Shown in pieces: positions 1-7,115 of a DNA stretch of 8,784 nucleotides. The stretch lies in contig CAYOVG010000303.1 in assembly GCA_964407285.1 (NCBI GenBank), positions 1-8,784 of the forward strand, read 5' to 3'. The translations under genes and the position numbers were made by a program. The notes under the pieces were generated by a model. The model was not told the DNA's origin, searched no databases, and saw only the letters and a list, made by a program, of their open reading frames with translations. Source of the stretch: CAYOVG01 sp964407285 (GTDB lineage: Bacteria > Desulfobacterota > Syntrophobacteria > Syntrophobacterales > Syntrophobacteraceae). Every line of letters starts with the position of its first letter. Position 1 is the stretch's first letter.

Positions 1-120
1 TGTGGGTGTTCTTTGGAAAGTTCTTTTGATCTTGAAAGATCCGGGAAAGGAGGGTATCCTGGTTTTTTTCAAGGCTTCGCTCACGATATGCTGAACATGA
101 TCGGCGCAGGCTATCGATAA
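1..120 (+). CDS. Possible 3' end of an upstream gene (partial)
   Basis: The frame beginning at base 1 stays open for 39 codons to a TAA at 118-120 and ends in a protein-like stretch (GGYPGFFQGFAHDMLNMIGA). No start is visible, so it would be the C-terminus of a gene entering from the left. I do not recognise the family. A second frame (from base 2) is open to a TGA at 92-94, and the first third of the chosen frame has AT-rich third positions, unlike the genes to the right. This may therefore be non-coding. Confidence is low, and only the sequence left of the window can settle it. Confidence 0.22.
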   Translation, partial: CGCSLESSFDLERSGKGGYPGFFQGFAHDMLNMIGAGYR

Positions 121-142
121 CGCAGTATGCCGCAATGCCTGA

Positions 143-165
143 TCCGCCATCGACGTGATGGCGGA
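143..165. repeat. Perfect 9-bp inverted repeat before the monooxygenase gene
   Basis: Arms TCCGCCATC (143-151) and GATGGCGGA (157-165) pair perfectly around a 5-base loop. A second small hairpin, TCCCG-CGA-CGGGA (167-179), follows directly. No T-run follows on either strand, so it is not a standard intrinsic terminator. It sits 43-66 bases upstream of the chosen start at 209, so it lies either in the leader of that gene or behind the possible upstream gene. The repeat is seen directly; any role is unknown. Confidence 0.45.
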
Positions 166-208
166 CTCCCGCGACGGGATAACGGGTGCTGCCTGGAGGA
201 TATTCATA

Positions 209-1300
209 ATGTTTCCGGTTTTGAAAATAGGCGATCTGGTTGCCGGGATTCCCATAATCCAGGGTGGAATGGGGGTTGGTATTTCTCTTTCCGGTTTGGC
301 GTCCGCAGTCGCCAGAGAGGGAGGTATCGGCGTGATTGCCGCGGCGATGATCGGCATGAGCGAGCCGGATATTTATTCGGACTTTCGGGAAGCCAACATC
401 AGGGCGCTGAAAAGGGAAATCAAGAAGGCCCGTGAAGCGGGCAAAGGGCTGCTCGGCGTCAACATAATGGTGGCGTTGACTAATTTTGCCGACATGGTCA
501 AGGCCTCCATCGAGGAGGGAGTGGACATCATTTTCTCCGGCGCGGGGCTTCCCGTGGATCTCCCCAAGTATCTCAAGGAGCATTCCAAAACCAGGCTCGC
601 TCCCATCATCAGTTCGGCTAGGGCGGCGAAGATACTCTGCAAGAAGTGGATTTCGAAATTCAACTATCTCCCCGACGCATTCGTCGTGGAGGGTCCCCTC
701 GCCGGGGGGCACCTGGGCTTCAACCGGGCGCAGATCGACGATCCGGACTACATGCTCGAAAAGTTGATTCCCGAGGTGCTGGAAGCCGTGAAGCCTTTCG
801 AGGAGGAGCATGGAAGGCGCATCCCGATCATCGCCGCGGGGGGTATTTTCACCGGAGCCGATATCTACAAGTACCTGAAGATGGGCGCGGCGGGAGTGCA
901 AATGGGGACGCGCTTCGTGGCCACCCACGAGTGCGATGCGAGCCTCGCTTTCAAGGAATCCTACGTCAACGCGAAGGAAGAAGACCTGGTCATTATAGAC
1001 AGTCCGGTAGGACTTCCGGGACGGGCGGTAAGGAACCAGTTTCTGGACGACGTGCAAGAGGGGATGAAAAAGCCTTTCAAGTGCCCCTACCACTGCATCA
1101 CCACGTGCGACTACAAGGCGAGCCCGTACTGCATCTCCTTTGCGCTCATCAACGCCAAGAAAGGCAACCTGAAAAACGGCTTTGCCTTTGCCGGCCTGAA
1201 TGCCTACAGGGTGGAGAGCATCACGTCGGTGAAGGAGCTGCTCGATACCCTTGCGGCGGAGTACGAAGAAGCGGCGGCCGGAGCGTCGAATCAGGAATAG
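209..1300 (+). CDS. Nitronate monooxygenase (2-nitropropane dioxygenase) family flavoprotein
   Basis: This 363-residue, FMN-dependent TIM-barrel protein belongs to the 2-nitropropane dioxygenase/FabK superfamily. Members oxidise alkyl nitronates such as propionate-3-nitronate, or act as FMN-dependent reductases. Visible signatures are the N-terminal IPIIQGGMGVGIS (residues 14-26), the family motif EGPLAGGHLG with the expected catalytic His168 (161-170), and the FMN-phosphate-binding segments AAGGI (209-213) and AAGVQMGTRF (227-236). The C-terminal region has four cysteines in C-x3-C-x3-C-x7-C spacing (Cys292, 296, 300, 308), not part of the core catalytic motifs. No signal peptide or membrane segment is evident, so it should be cytoplasmic. 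The ATG at 209 is chosen because GGAGGA (195-200) lies 8 bases upstream and the protein then begins right at the family's first strand; the in-frame GTG at 155 would add 18 non-conserved residues. The exact substrate cannot be assigned. Confidence 0.9.
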   Translation: MFPVLKIGDLVAGIPIIQGGMGVGISLSGLASAVAREGGIGVIAAAMIGMSEPDIYSDFREANIRALKREIKKAREAGKGLLGVNIMVALTNFADMVKASIEEGVDIIFSGAGLPVDLPKYLKEHSKTRLAPIISSARAAKILCKKWISKFNYLPDAFVVEGPLAGGHLGFNRAQIDDPDYMLEKLIPEVLEAVKPFEEEHGRRIPIIAAGGIFTGADIYKYLKMGAAGVQMGTRFVATHECDASLAFKESYVNAKEEDLVIIDSPVGLPGRAVRNQFLDDVQEGMKKPFKCPYHCITTCDYKASPYCISFALINAKKGNLKNGFAFAGLNAYRVESITSVKELLDTLAAEYEEAAAGASNQE

Positions 1301-1305
1301 TCCGG

Positions 1306-2772
1306 TCAATACGGAGCGTGGTCGGGGTCGTGCGGCAGCCGCCCCCTGCAGGACCTGAAGAACGCGAACGGGGTCGCGCCGAGGAGATTCGAAACCCTGG
1401 CGGTATAGATATCCGCATACCGTTCCACCTGCCGGGCGAAATGGCTTTTGTCCATGCCGGTCCTCATGAGCAGCCCCCAGTTCGGGTTGAGGAGCCTGCC
1501 GGCGGCGAGGGCGAGCGGCGCCAGGCGCCGGTCCAGTTCGCCCAGCCTGCGACGGACATCGGCTATGGCCTGCTCCGTTTCTCCTTCCGTACGGCCCGGT
1601 TTCGGGCCATACCCCTGGCGAGTGCGCAGCAGTTCCAGGCGGAGCATCGAGTGTTCCGCCTCCAGTTCTTTCTTCGTTAGCATCATCCCGGTCAATTCCC
1701 GCTGCCGGTCTTCGAAACGCTCCGTTTCGGCGATTTCGTCCTCGAGTTCCCGGATGATGAGGGCGGTCCTCCAGCGCAGGATGCTCTTCGTGATATTCAC
1801 GTCGGCGAAGATATGATCTCCCACATAGAGAATCTGGTCGCCGTCCAGCCCCAGGCTCCGCTCCACCAGTTCGGCGCTCCCCCCTACATACACGCGGCCG
1901 CTCGTGAGCGTCCCATGGCGCTCGCGCAGCAACCCGTCGGAAGTGGCTATTTCGAAAACGGGGAGCGGCAGGGTAAAGAAATCCGGCTTTCTCGCACCCA
2001 CGATTGCAATGTCGAACAAGTCCCGCCACGTCATCCGGCCGGGCAGGTACCGGTCGAAGGCGTAACTCAGCATGGGGAATGCGTATGACCACTCGGAATT
2101 GCTGATAAGAAGGATTTTCTTCCCCGCCCGCTTCTGATCGAGGAGCGCCGGGGCGATGTCCGGGTCCGGCTCCACGAAACGGTCCGGGTCGGCGATGACT
2201 TCAGCCTTGAGTCTGCCTTCCATGTGCGCCGCGTCGAACGAGCGGCGAAGGCGTTTGTGAAGGTCCGCGTACCCCATGCACCCGGACAGCCGGCCGGCGT
2301 CCAGCAGGTCGACGAGTTGCATGTACAGGCAGGTTTCCGCCATGGAGAAGAGAGTGTTGAGAAAGTACCATCGAGACTCGTTCAAATCCACCAGCACGCG
2401 CCGGTAGAACCGCTGCTGCATATCGAAATCCATGAGCCCGGAACCGTGGAACGCGCGCTTTATGTAGCCGAAGCGGTTCGCTTTGACCACATTTCCGTTT
2501 TCCACATCCACGACGAGGCCCCTCATGACGAGTTCCGGATCGAAGACCAGACCGCCGGCGGGCCATCCTTCGGAGACGAGCCGGTTCTTGATGTATTCGT
2601 AAGCGTGCCGTTCCCACACCTCCATCCTGTAGTGGATGAGGGTGTAATCCATGTCGTAGCCGATCGCCCCAATGGAGTTCAGGTTGAGGGTCCGGTTGCA
2701 GAATATGCCGCCGGTGTGGTTGGCGGCGTGGTCGGGTCCGGTGTCCGGGTCGTTCATGGGGGTCTGTTCCAT
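1306..2772 (-). CDS. HAD-IG family 5'-nucleotidase (cytosolic purine 5'-nucleotidase-like)
   Basis: This is a HAD-superfamily phosphatase of the cN-II-like HAD-IG group, whose characterised members dephosphorylate purine nucleotides such as IMP and GMP in the cytoplasm. From the chosen start (488 residues), motif I is GYDMDYT with nucleophile Asp40 and acid/base Asp42. Motif II is LLISNS with Ser224. The motif III lysine is probably Lys262 in GARKPDFF. Motif IV is YVGDHIFADV with Asp319 and Asp324. Residues of about 340-420 are charged and probably helical or coiled-coil. The length fits the family. Three close ATGs compete: 2781, 2772 and 2757. I favour 2772 because GGATGGAA lies just upstream, but 2757 would also keep the whole domain. 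The frame stays open to 2985, yet that extension has no family features. It is convergent with the monooxygenase gene, stop codons 5 bp apart, and divergent from the small gene at 3274. Confidence 0.9.
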   Translation of the reverse strand: MEQTPMNDPDTGPDHAANHTGGIFCNRTLNLNSIGAIGYDMDYTLIHYRMEVWERHAYEYIKNRLVSEGWPAGGLVFDPELVMRGLVVDVENGNVVKANRFGYIKRAFHGSGLMDFDMQQRFYRRVLVDLNESRWYFLNTLFSMAETCLYMQLVDLLDAGRLSGCMGYADLHKRLRRSFDAAHMEGRLKAEVIADPDRFVEPDPDIAPALLDQKRAGKKILLISNSEWSYAFPMLSYAFDRYLPGRMTWRDLFDIAIVGARKPDFFTLPLPVFEIATSDGLLRERHGTLTSGRVYVGGSAELVERSLGLDGDQILYVGDHIFADVNITKSILRWRTALIIRELEDEIAETERFEDRQRELTGMMLTKKELEAEHSMLRLELLRTRQGYGPKPGRTEGETEQAIADVRRRLGELDRRLAPLALAAGRLLNPNWGLLMRTGMDKSHFARQVERYADIYTARVSNLLGATPFAFFRSCRGRLPHDPDHAPY

Positions 2773-2868
2773 TAGTTCCATCCGGACGGTGTTGCGTCCG
2801 GGCAACGGTTTATTTTCTTTGTTCTTGTTCTTGCTTCCTACGGGATATCGGCATAAAAAGAGAGAGGA

Positions 2869-2899
2869 GCCGGGCGGGGCGCCGTGAACCCTGCCCGGC
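2869..2899 (-). promoter_or_regulatory. GC-rich stem-loop in the nucleotidase leader; terminator- or attenuator-like
   Basis: An 11-bp stem with one G-T wobble (arms 2869-2879 and 2889-2899) closes a 9-base loop. Read on the minus strand, toward the nucleotidase gene, the stem is followed by a pyrimidine-rich stretch ending in TTTTT, starting about 9 bases after the stem. No T-run follows on the plus strand. A standard intrinsic terminator has the T-run immediately after the stem, so this is imperfect. No minus-strand gene is seen upstream, so if functional it would act in the nucleotidase leader about 100 bases before the start codon. Confidence 0.35.
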
Positions 2900-2939
2900 A
2901 GTTTGGAGAGAAGCAGGAACTTGCAAAGTCGTCGTTGGA

Positions 2940-3015
2940 AGGAGCGGTATCTGATATACATAGTAATACAATAACCATGGATCATTAAATACCGGCATGT
3001 ACGTATTTGTGGGGT
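2940..3015. promoter_or_regulatory. AT-rich island, likely promoter zone for the nucleotidase gene
   Basis: This stretch is clearly AT-rich within GC-rich surroundings. On the minus strand it carries several -10-like hexamers (TATTAC, TATGTA, TATATC) but no convincing -35 box at the right spacing. Its place upstream of the nucleotidase gene, with about 170 bases of leader, makes it the best promoter candidate for that gene. It is assigned from composition and context only. Confidence 0.3.
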
Positions 3016-3122
3016 AGGAAACCATGTATATCCATACCGGCTCGATGGCCGGCCGCCGGCGTCATCGGTGTCGGCCCGCCGCTCAACTCAATTCTATTCT
3101 ATGTTAAGCCGCCTGTGGCGCG

Positions 3123-3159
3123 GGTCAAGTTTTGACCGGCTTGTTTGAAGGACTATCGA
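3123..3159 (+). promoter_or_regulatory. Possible promoter with overlapping operator-like palindrome
   Basis: GGTCAA (3123-3128) and TTGACC (3132-3137) form a perfect 6-bp inverted repeat with a 3-base spacer. The right arm TTGACC matches a sigma-70 -35 box at five of six positions. Sixteen bases later TATCGA (3154-3159) is a weak -10 candidate. If this is a promoter, it would drive the small gene at 3274 with a leader of roughly 110 bases, and a protein bound to the palindrome would block the -35 element. The palindrome is seen; the promoter and operator roles are inference. Confidence 0.3.
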
Positions 3160-3273
3160 GTACGGCCGCGGTCTGAAAGGCGCAATGCCTCGACGGCGCG
3201 GCGGCCCGGGAACGAAGTTCGATTCGATGTTGATTCACACGGATTTACACACGATACCATGAGGGATGTTGCT

Positions 3274-3552
3274 ATGACCGAGGATGAAAGGAAGGCGTTT
3301 AGAGAAGCCTGTGATGCGGCGGCTTATGAAACCGGTTACGGCTCGCTCCTTTATATCTACGATATCAGGAGGCGACTGGGATGGAAGAGGGAGCTCTTCG
3401 ACCAGGTGATGAGAGAACTGAGGGATTCCAACCAGATAATGATCGTAACGAGTGACGCCCACCTGTTGAGCAGGGATGAAATCAAGGACTCGTTTATTGA
3501 CCTGGATGACCGGGCGGGCGAATTGTACACGGGGCTTATGTGGAGAGACTGA
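3274..3552 (+). CDS. Small conserved-looking protein, probable winged helix-turn-helix
   Basis: This 92-residue, soluble, mostly helical protein is not one I can name. Its layout fits a winged helix: a helical start (residues 2-20), a short YIYDIRRRLGW helix (28-38), a candidate recognition helix KRELFDQVMRELRDSNQ (38-54), a strand pair around IMIVTS and HLLS (56-66), then an acidic tail ending in YTGLMWRD. Many bacterial proteins carry such a domain for DNA binding or as a partner-binding module. The start at 3274 is chosen because GAGGGA (3261-3266) lies 7 bases upstream. The frame is open to 3145 and an ATG at 3259 exists, but those extra residues look unstructured. It sits alone between the divergent nucleotidase gene and the kinase operon. 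A palindrome about 140 bases upstream could be its own operator, which would fit autoregulation, but nothing demonstrates that. Confidence 0.65.
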   Translation: MTEDERKAFREACDAAAYETGYGSLLYIYDIRRRLGWKRELFDQVMRELRDSNQIMIVTSDAHLLSRDEIKDSFIDLDDRAGELYTGLMWRD

Positions 3553-4045
3553 AATAGGATCGGTAAGAGGAACGGATGCCGTTTCCGTGCTGTCCTTCAG
3601 GCGCCCGCCGGCAGGGCGGGGATGAAACCCCGTTCTGCCGGCGTCCCGCATGATTCCCGGTTCAAACCCCATACTCGGAAACCCGGGGGCCGGATTCTCC
3701 CCTGCCCCGCCCATCCCCCCCCGCGCCATATCCATCATCATGAAGACCGCCGGCTCAACTCGCCATGGACGACTGGACTTTGTCTCATCCATATAGTAAA
3801 AATGGTGAATCGGCAGTGAAATATCCCCGTAGCGCCAATACCCGTCGGCGCCGGATGAAGGAACGGATTCACCACATGCCGCGCCACTCTTCGGCGACAG
3901 CCGGAAAGGAAACCGTGCGGGACGATAATCTCTTTCCGATACCCGATGCCAAACGGAATCCGAAAAACCGAAACCCGTCTCTAACAGCGTTGAAGTTATG
4001 GAAATAAAAGAAGATCCCGCAGTCAGATTCGTACCCGAAGGTTCC
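3553..4045. other. Gene-poor spacer between the small gene and the kinase gene
   Basis: About 490 bases without a convincing gene. It holds a small hairpin AACGG-ATG-CCGTT (3571-3583), a strong 16-bp stem-loop (3606-3643), a C-rich stretch with nine consecutive C (3714-3722), and a -10-like TATAGT (3792-3797) with no good -35 at standard spacing. The frames open here (for example 3765-4007, +) have no family features and no good ribosome site. A promoter for the kinase operon should lie in the right half but cannot be pinned down. Confidence 0.5.
3606..3643. repeat. 16-bp stem-loop, resembling a dispersed palindromic repeat
   Basis: Arms 3606-3621 and 3628-3643 pair over 16 bp, with two G-T wobbles, around the 6-base loop ATGAAA. 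The core GGGGATGAAACCCC resembles palindromes I recall as common between genes in deltaproteobacterial genomes. The stem lies 54 bases after the small gene's stop and lacks a T-run, so it may stabilise the transcript 3' end or simply be a repeat copy. The structure is read directly; the repeat-family link is from memory. Confidence 0.6.
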
Positions 4046-6706
4046 ATGAGCATCCAGAGCCGACTCCTTATCCTTCTGCTCATCGTGCTCATTCCCATCC
4101 TGCTCATCCACGCACTCATCTACTATGACCGCTTCAACACGAGGAGAGAGACGGAGCTTCGGGCCAATGTCGAACTGGCGAACGCAACGGGCAAAGCATT
4201 CGAAGCATATGTCGACGGCATTTTACGGCAGGAGCTTGGTCTCGGGTTGACGGCCACCGCTTCCACGCCGCTTCCGTCCGAAGACTTCACCCGCATCCTC
4301 GTGGAAAGCGTCAACGATTCCCCCGCCGTGAGCAACTTTTTCTGGGTCAGCCCCCAGGGGCGGATTCTTTCGGCGAACAAGCCGGAAGCGGTCGGCGTCG
4401 ATATTTCGGACAGGGATTACTTCAAGGCGATAGTGTCCGACCGTGACTGGGTGGTGAGCAATCTTATCATTTCGAAGGTGACTGGAGAGCCCGTTTTCAG
4501 TATCAGCCGGGGCATCCGGGACGGGAACGGCGCGCTCCTCGGCATGGTTGTCGCCGTCGTCATTCCGGACAAGCTGAACCATGTGCTGCCCATAGAACGG
4601 TTGGGGGATGCGGGAGTGAGCCTTCTCGACGGCAAAGGGATGCACGTTTACCGCTATCCCGGGGTGGACTACACCCTGGAGCAGCGCAACTGGCTCAAGT
4701 TGTATCCTGAAATTGCGGAGGTCCTCAACGGGAAAGATGTCGCCACCACCGTAGTGTCGGAACGTACCGGAGTCAAACGGCTGGTCGGCTTCACCCCAAT
4801 TGCGTCCATCGGTTGGATAGCCGCTGCGAGCCGCTCCGAAGACGAAGCCCTGGCGGCCATCAAATCGGCTCTCATGCGCCATAGCGCCATGACTCTCGGG
4901 ATCGCCCTGCTCTCCTTCCTGGTGGCCGTTCTTGTTTCTCGCAACATTGCCCGGCCGATCGAAAGAATCCACCGCTACGCGCTCCTCCTTGCCGGAGGCG
5001 ACCAGGATGCGAAAGTGGAGATTTCCGGTCCCGCGGAGCTGCGCAACCTCGCCGTAGTGCTCGACTATGCGGCGCACGAACAGAAGCGGGCGGAGGAAAC
5101 CCTGCGGGAGAGCGAGCGCCGGGCATCCGAAGCACGCGACCTTCTGAACTCCATCATCGAAGGCACGCCCGACCTGGTCGCCGCCCAAGACAAAGAGTTT
5201 CGTTACCTGGCCTTCAACACGGCATACGGGGAGGAATTCGCCGGAATCTTCGGCCGGGAAATCCGGACGGGCATGAACATGCTCGACGTGCTCGACCATC
5301 TGCCCGAAGACCGAAAGAATGCGGTGGAGCTCTGGGAGCGGGCCCTGAACGGAGAGACGTTTACCATCGACCATGAGTTCGGGGACCCCGACCGGGCTCG
5401 CAACTGCTACCACATGAGTTTCAGCCCGATCCGGTCTTCAGACGGACGGATCATCGGCGCGGCGCATATCCTTCGGAACATCACCGACCGAAAGCGCATG
5501 GAAGACGAACTCAGAAAGGCCAGGGAGGATTCGGATCGCAAGGCGGGGGAACTGGAAGCCATCCTCGATTCCATGGCGGACGGACTCGTCATCTACGGCG
5601 CGGACGGGCGAATCGTGCGCATGAACGCCTACGCCCAGTGGATGCTCGGCCTGACCAGGGAAGAATGCCGGCTCCCCATGGCGGAGAGTATCCGCATCTC
5701 GCGGATGGAAACAGAGAATGGAAGGGCCTTGCCCCTCGAGGAGCTTCCCGCCCGGCGGGCAATCAACGGGGATACCGTCAAGAACCAGATCCTCAGGGTG
5801 ATTCGCAACGGAACGGAACGCTCCGTCTGGATCTCCGCGAGCGCGGCCCCGATACAGGCAGGGCTGAAAGAGCAGTATGGGGCCATTCTCACCCTCCGGG
5901 ACATTACCGAACGAAAGCGCATGGAAGTCGAGCTGCGAAGGTCCCGCGATGAACTCGAAATGCGCGTGCGGGAGCGGACCGCGGAACTCATCGAAACCAA
6001 TAAACGGCTCGAATTCCGAAACCGGGAACTGGAGGAATTTGCATTCATCGCCTCCCATGACCTTCAGGAGCCGTTGCGCAAGATTCAGACCTTCGCCAGC
6101 CGCCTGGAGGACGGCGCCGCTCCTTACCTTGACGAGGAGGGCCGGCACTACCTGGAGCGGATGATGAAAGCGACGGAGACGGCGCGTAGTCTCATCGACG
6201 CACTCCTCCTCTACTCCCGGATCACCGGAAAGGATACCGTCTTCACCAGGGTGGACCTGAGAGACCTCATCGAGGAAGTTGTGTCGGACCTGGAGCCGGG
6301 CATGGAGGAGAGCGGCGCGGTCCTGGACATCCACCACCTGCCCGTCCTTTATGCCGACAAAAACCAGATGCGCCACCTGTTTCGGAATCTTATAAGCAAT
6401 GCCGTCAAGTACCGGGGACCGGAGAAGCCGGTCATCGAAATATACGGTTCGCCTTTGGAGGACGGGTCTCAACAAATATTCGTGAGGGACAATGGAATCG
6501 GGTTCGAGGAGCAGTACGGCGAACGCATTTTCAGACCTTTCCAGCGCCTCGTGGGCAAAGGCCGGTACAACGGCACGGGCATAGGACTCACCATATGCAG
6601 GAAGGTGGTCGATCGCCACGGCGGGACCATCACCGCCAGGAGCGCCATCGGAAAGGGCTCCACTTTCATCATCACCTTGCCGGCGGGAGCAGTTTATCGT
6701 GGTTAA
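4046..6706 (+). CDS. Membrane sensor histidine kinase: dCache-HAMP-PAS-PAS-HisKA-HATPase
   Basis: This 886-residue sensor kinase autophosphorylates on histidine in response to an unknown ligand. A first membrane helix (about 7-27) precedes an extracytoplasmic two-lobed dCache-type domain (about 28-275) containing GVDISDRDYF and a second lobe near residues 185-260. A second helix (about 282-298) leads into HAMP (about 300-350), PAS1 (about 361-484) and PAS2 (about 500-624), each closing with the typical DIT/NIT-(D/E)RKRME link. A coiled coil (about 625-664) follows. The H-box is ASHDLQEPLRKI with phospho-acceptor His671. ATPase motifs are the N-box with Asn781 and Asn785, DNGIGF (815-820), FRPFQRL, GTGIGL (843-848) and GKGSTF. 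All key residues are present. The start at 4046 has GAAGG 4 bases upstream and places the membrane helix at the N-terminus; an ATG at 3998 would add 16 residues with a poorer ribosome site. It overlaps the receiver gene by 8 bp. Confidence 0.93.
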   Translation: MSIQSRLLILLLIVLIPILLIHALIYYDRFNTRRETELRANVELANATGKAFEAYVDGILRQELGLGLTATASTPLPSEDFTRILVESVNDSPAVSNFFWVSPQGRILSANKPEAVGVDISDRDYFKAIVSDRDWVVSNLIISKVTGEPVFSISRGIRDGNGALLGMVVAVVIPDKLNHVLPIERLGDAGVSLLDGKGMHVYRYPGVDYTLEQRNWLKLYPEIAEVLNGKDVATTVVSERTGVKRLVGFTPIASIGWIAAASRSEDEALAAIKSALMRHSAMTLGIALLSFLVAVLVSRNIARPIERIHRYALLLAGGDQDAKVEISGPAELRNLAVVLDYAAHEQKRAEETLRESERRASEARDLLNSIIEGTPDLVAAQDKEFRYLAFNTAYGEEFAGIFGREIRTGMNMLDVLDHLPEDRKNAVELWERALNGETFTIDHEFGDPDRARNCYHMSFSPIRSSDGRIIGAAHILRNITDRKRMEDELRKAREDSDRKAGELEAILDSMADGLVIYGADGRIVRMNAYAQWMLGLTREECRLPMAESIRISRMETENGRALPLEELPARRAINGDTVKNQILRVIRNGTERSVWISASAAPIQAGLKEQYGAILTLRDITERKRMEVELRRSRDELEMRVRERTAELIETNKRLEFRNRELEEFAFIASHDLQEPLRKIQTFASRLEDGAAPYLDEEGRHYLERMMKATETARSLIDALLLYSRITGKDTVFTRVDLRDLIEEVVSDLEPGMEESGAVLDIHHLPVLYADKNQMRHLFRNLISNAVKYRGPEKPVIEIYGSPLEDGSQQIFVRDNGIGFEEQYGERIFRPFQRLVGKGRYNGTGIGLTICRKVVDRHGGTITARSAIGKGSTFIITLPAGAVYRG

Positions 6707-7115
6707 AAGAAATGCTTTCATTCTCATGGCTGAAGATGACCCGGACGATAGGGTCTTCATAGCGGATGCGCTCCAGGAATGCGGATTTTCCGGACGGGTG
6801 AAGGCCGTCGAGGACGGCGTGGCTCTGATGGACTACCTCCGGAGCGATTCATTGCGCCCGGACATCATCTTCCTGGATCTCAACATGCCCAGAAAGAGTG
6901 GAGAGGACGCTCTGAAGGAGATTCGAGCCAACCCCGAATTGTGCGACATTCCCATCGTGGTGTTCGCCACTTCGAGCGTGGGAAAGCGGATCGCCCATTA
7001 CTACCGGCTGGGGGCAAACTCCTTCTTCACGAAGCCGCCGACCTTTCAGGAACTCCGCTACAAGCTGGATATTTTGCTCAGATACTGGTTCGACGTGGTT
7101 AAGCTTCCGGAATGA
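6699..7115 (+). CDS. Single-domain response regulator, Rcp1-like receiver
   Basis: This 138-residue protein is one CheY-like receiver with no output domain, of the Rcp1 type that commonly accompanies kinases with a DLQEPLR H-box. Visible features are the acidic pocket EDDPDD (12-17), the phospho-acceptor Asp60 in IIFLDLNMPRKSG, and Lys112 in FFTKPP. Counting back from the lysine, the usual switch Thr/Ser position falls on Ala90 in VVFATSS, with Thr91 next to it, so switching may be atypical or the alignment may shift by one. The GTG start at 6699 overlaps the kinase stop (TAA 6704-6706), with GGGAG 9 bases upstream; the later ATG at 6726 would remove the first strand and is unlikely. Tight overlap implies translational coupling and a cognate pair. 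With no DNA-binding or enzymatic domain, output must go through protein contact or a phosphorelay to a partner elsewhere. Confidence 0.92.
   Translation: MVKRNAFILMAEDDPDDRVFIADALQECGFSGRVKAVEDGVALMDYLRSDSLRPDIIFLDLNMPRKSGEDALKEIRANPELCDIPIVVFATSSVGKRIAHYYRLGANSFFTKPPTFQELRYKLDILLRYWFDVVKLPE

Noticed and set aside
646..1680. A 344-codon plus-strand frame across the monooxygenase 3' half and the nucleotidase 3' end
   Set aside because: It overlaps two well-supported genes in other frames and reads as Arg/Gly-rich shadow sequence with no motif.
2773..2985. N-terminal extension of the nucleotidase to an ATG at 2985
   Set aside because: The extension crosses the leader hairpin, has no family similarity that I can see, and three ATGs closer to the domain give the usual family length.
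3714..3722. Run of nine C bases as a possible phase-variation tract
   Set aside because: It is in a gene-free spacer about 320 bases before the kinase start, not inside a gene or between clear promoter boxes.
3765..4007. An 80-codon plus-strand frame just before the kinase
   Set aside because: Very polar and Arg/Lys/Asn-rich without a motif or ribosome site; treated as spacer.
3235..4119. A 294-codon minus-strand frame opposite the small gene and the kinase start
   Set aside because: It covers the spacer hairpin and both supported genes, is low-complexity in character and lacks any family feature.
4223..6760. Long minus-strand open frames (396 and 440 codons) opposite the kinase gene
   Set aside because: They are antisense to a kinase with complete conserved motifs, have no recognisable domains, and are expected by chance in GC-rich coding DNA.
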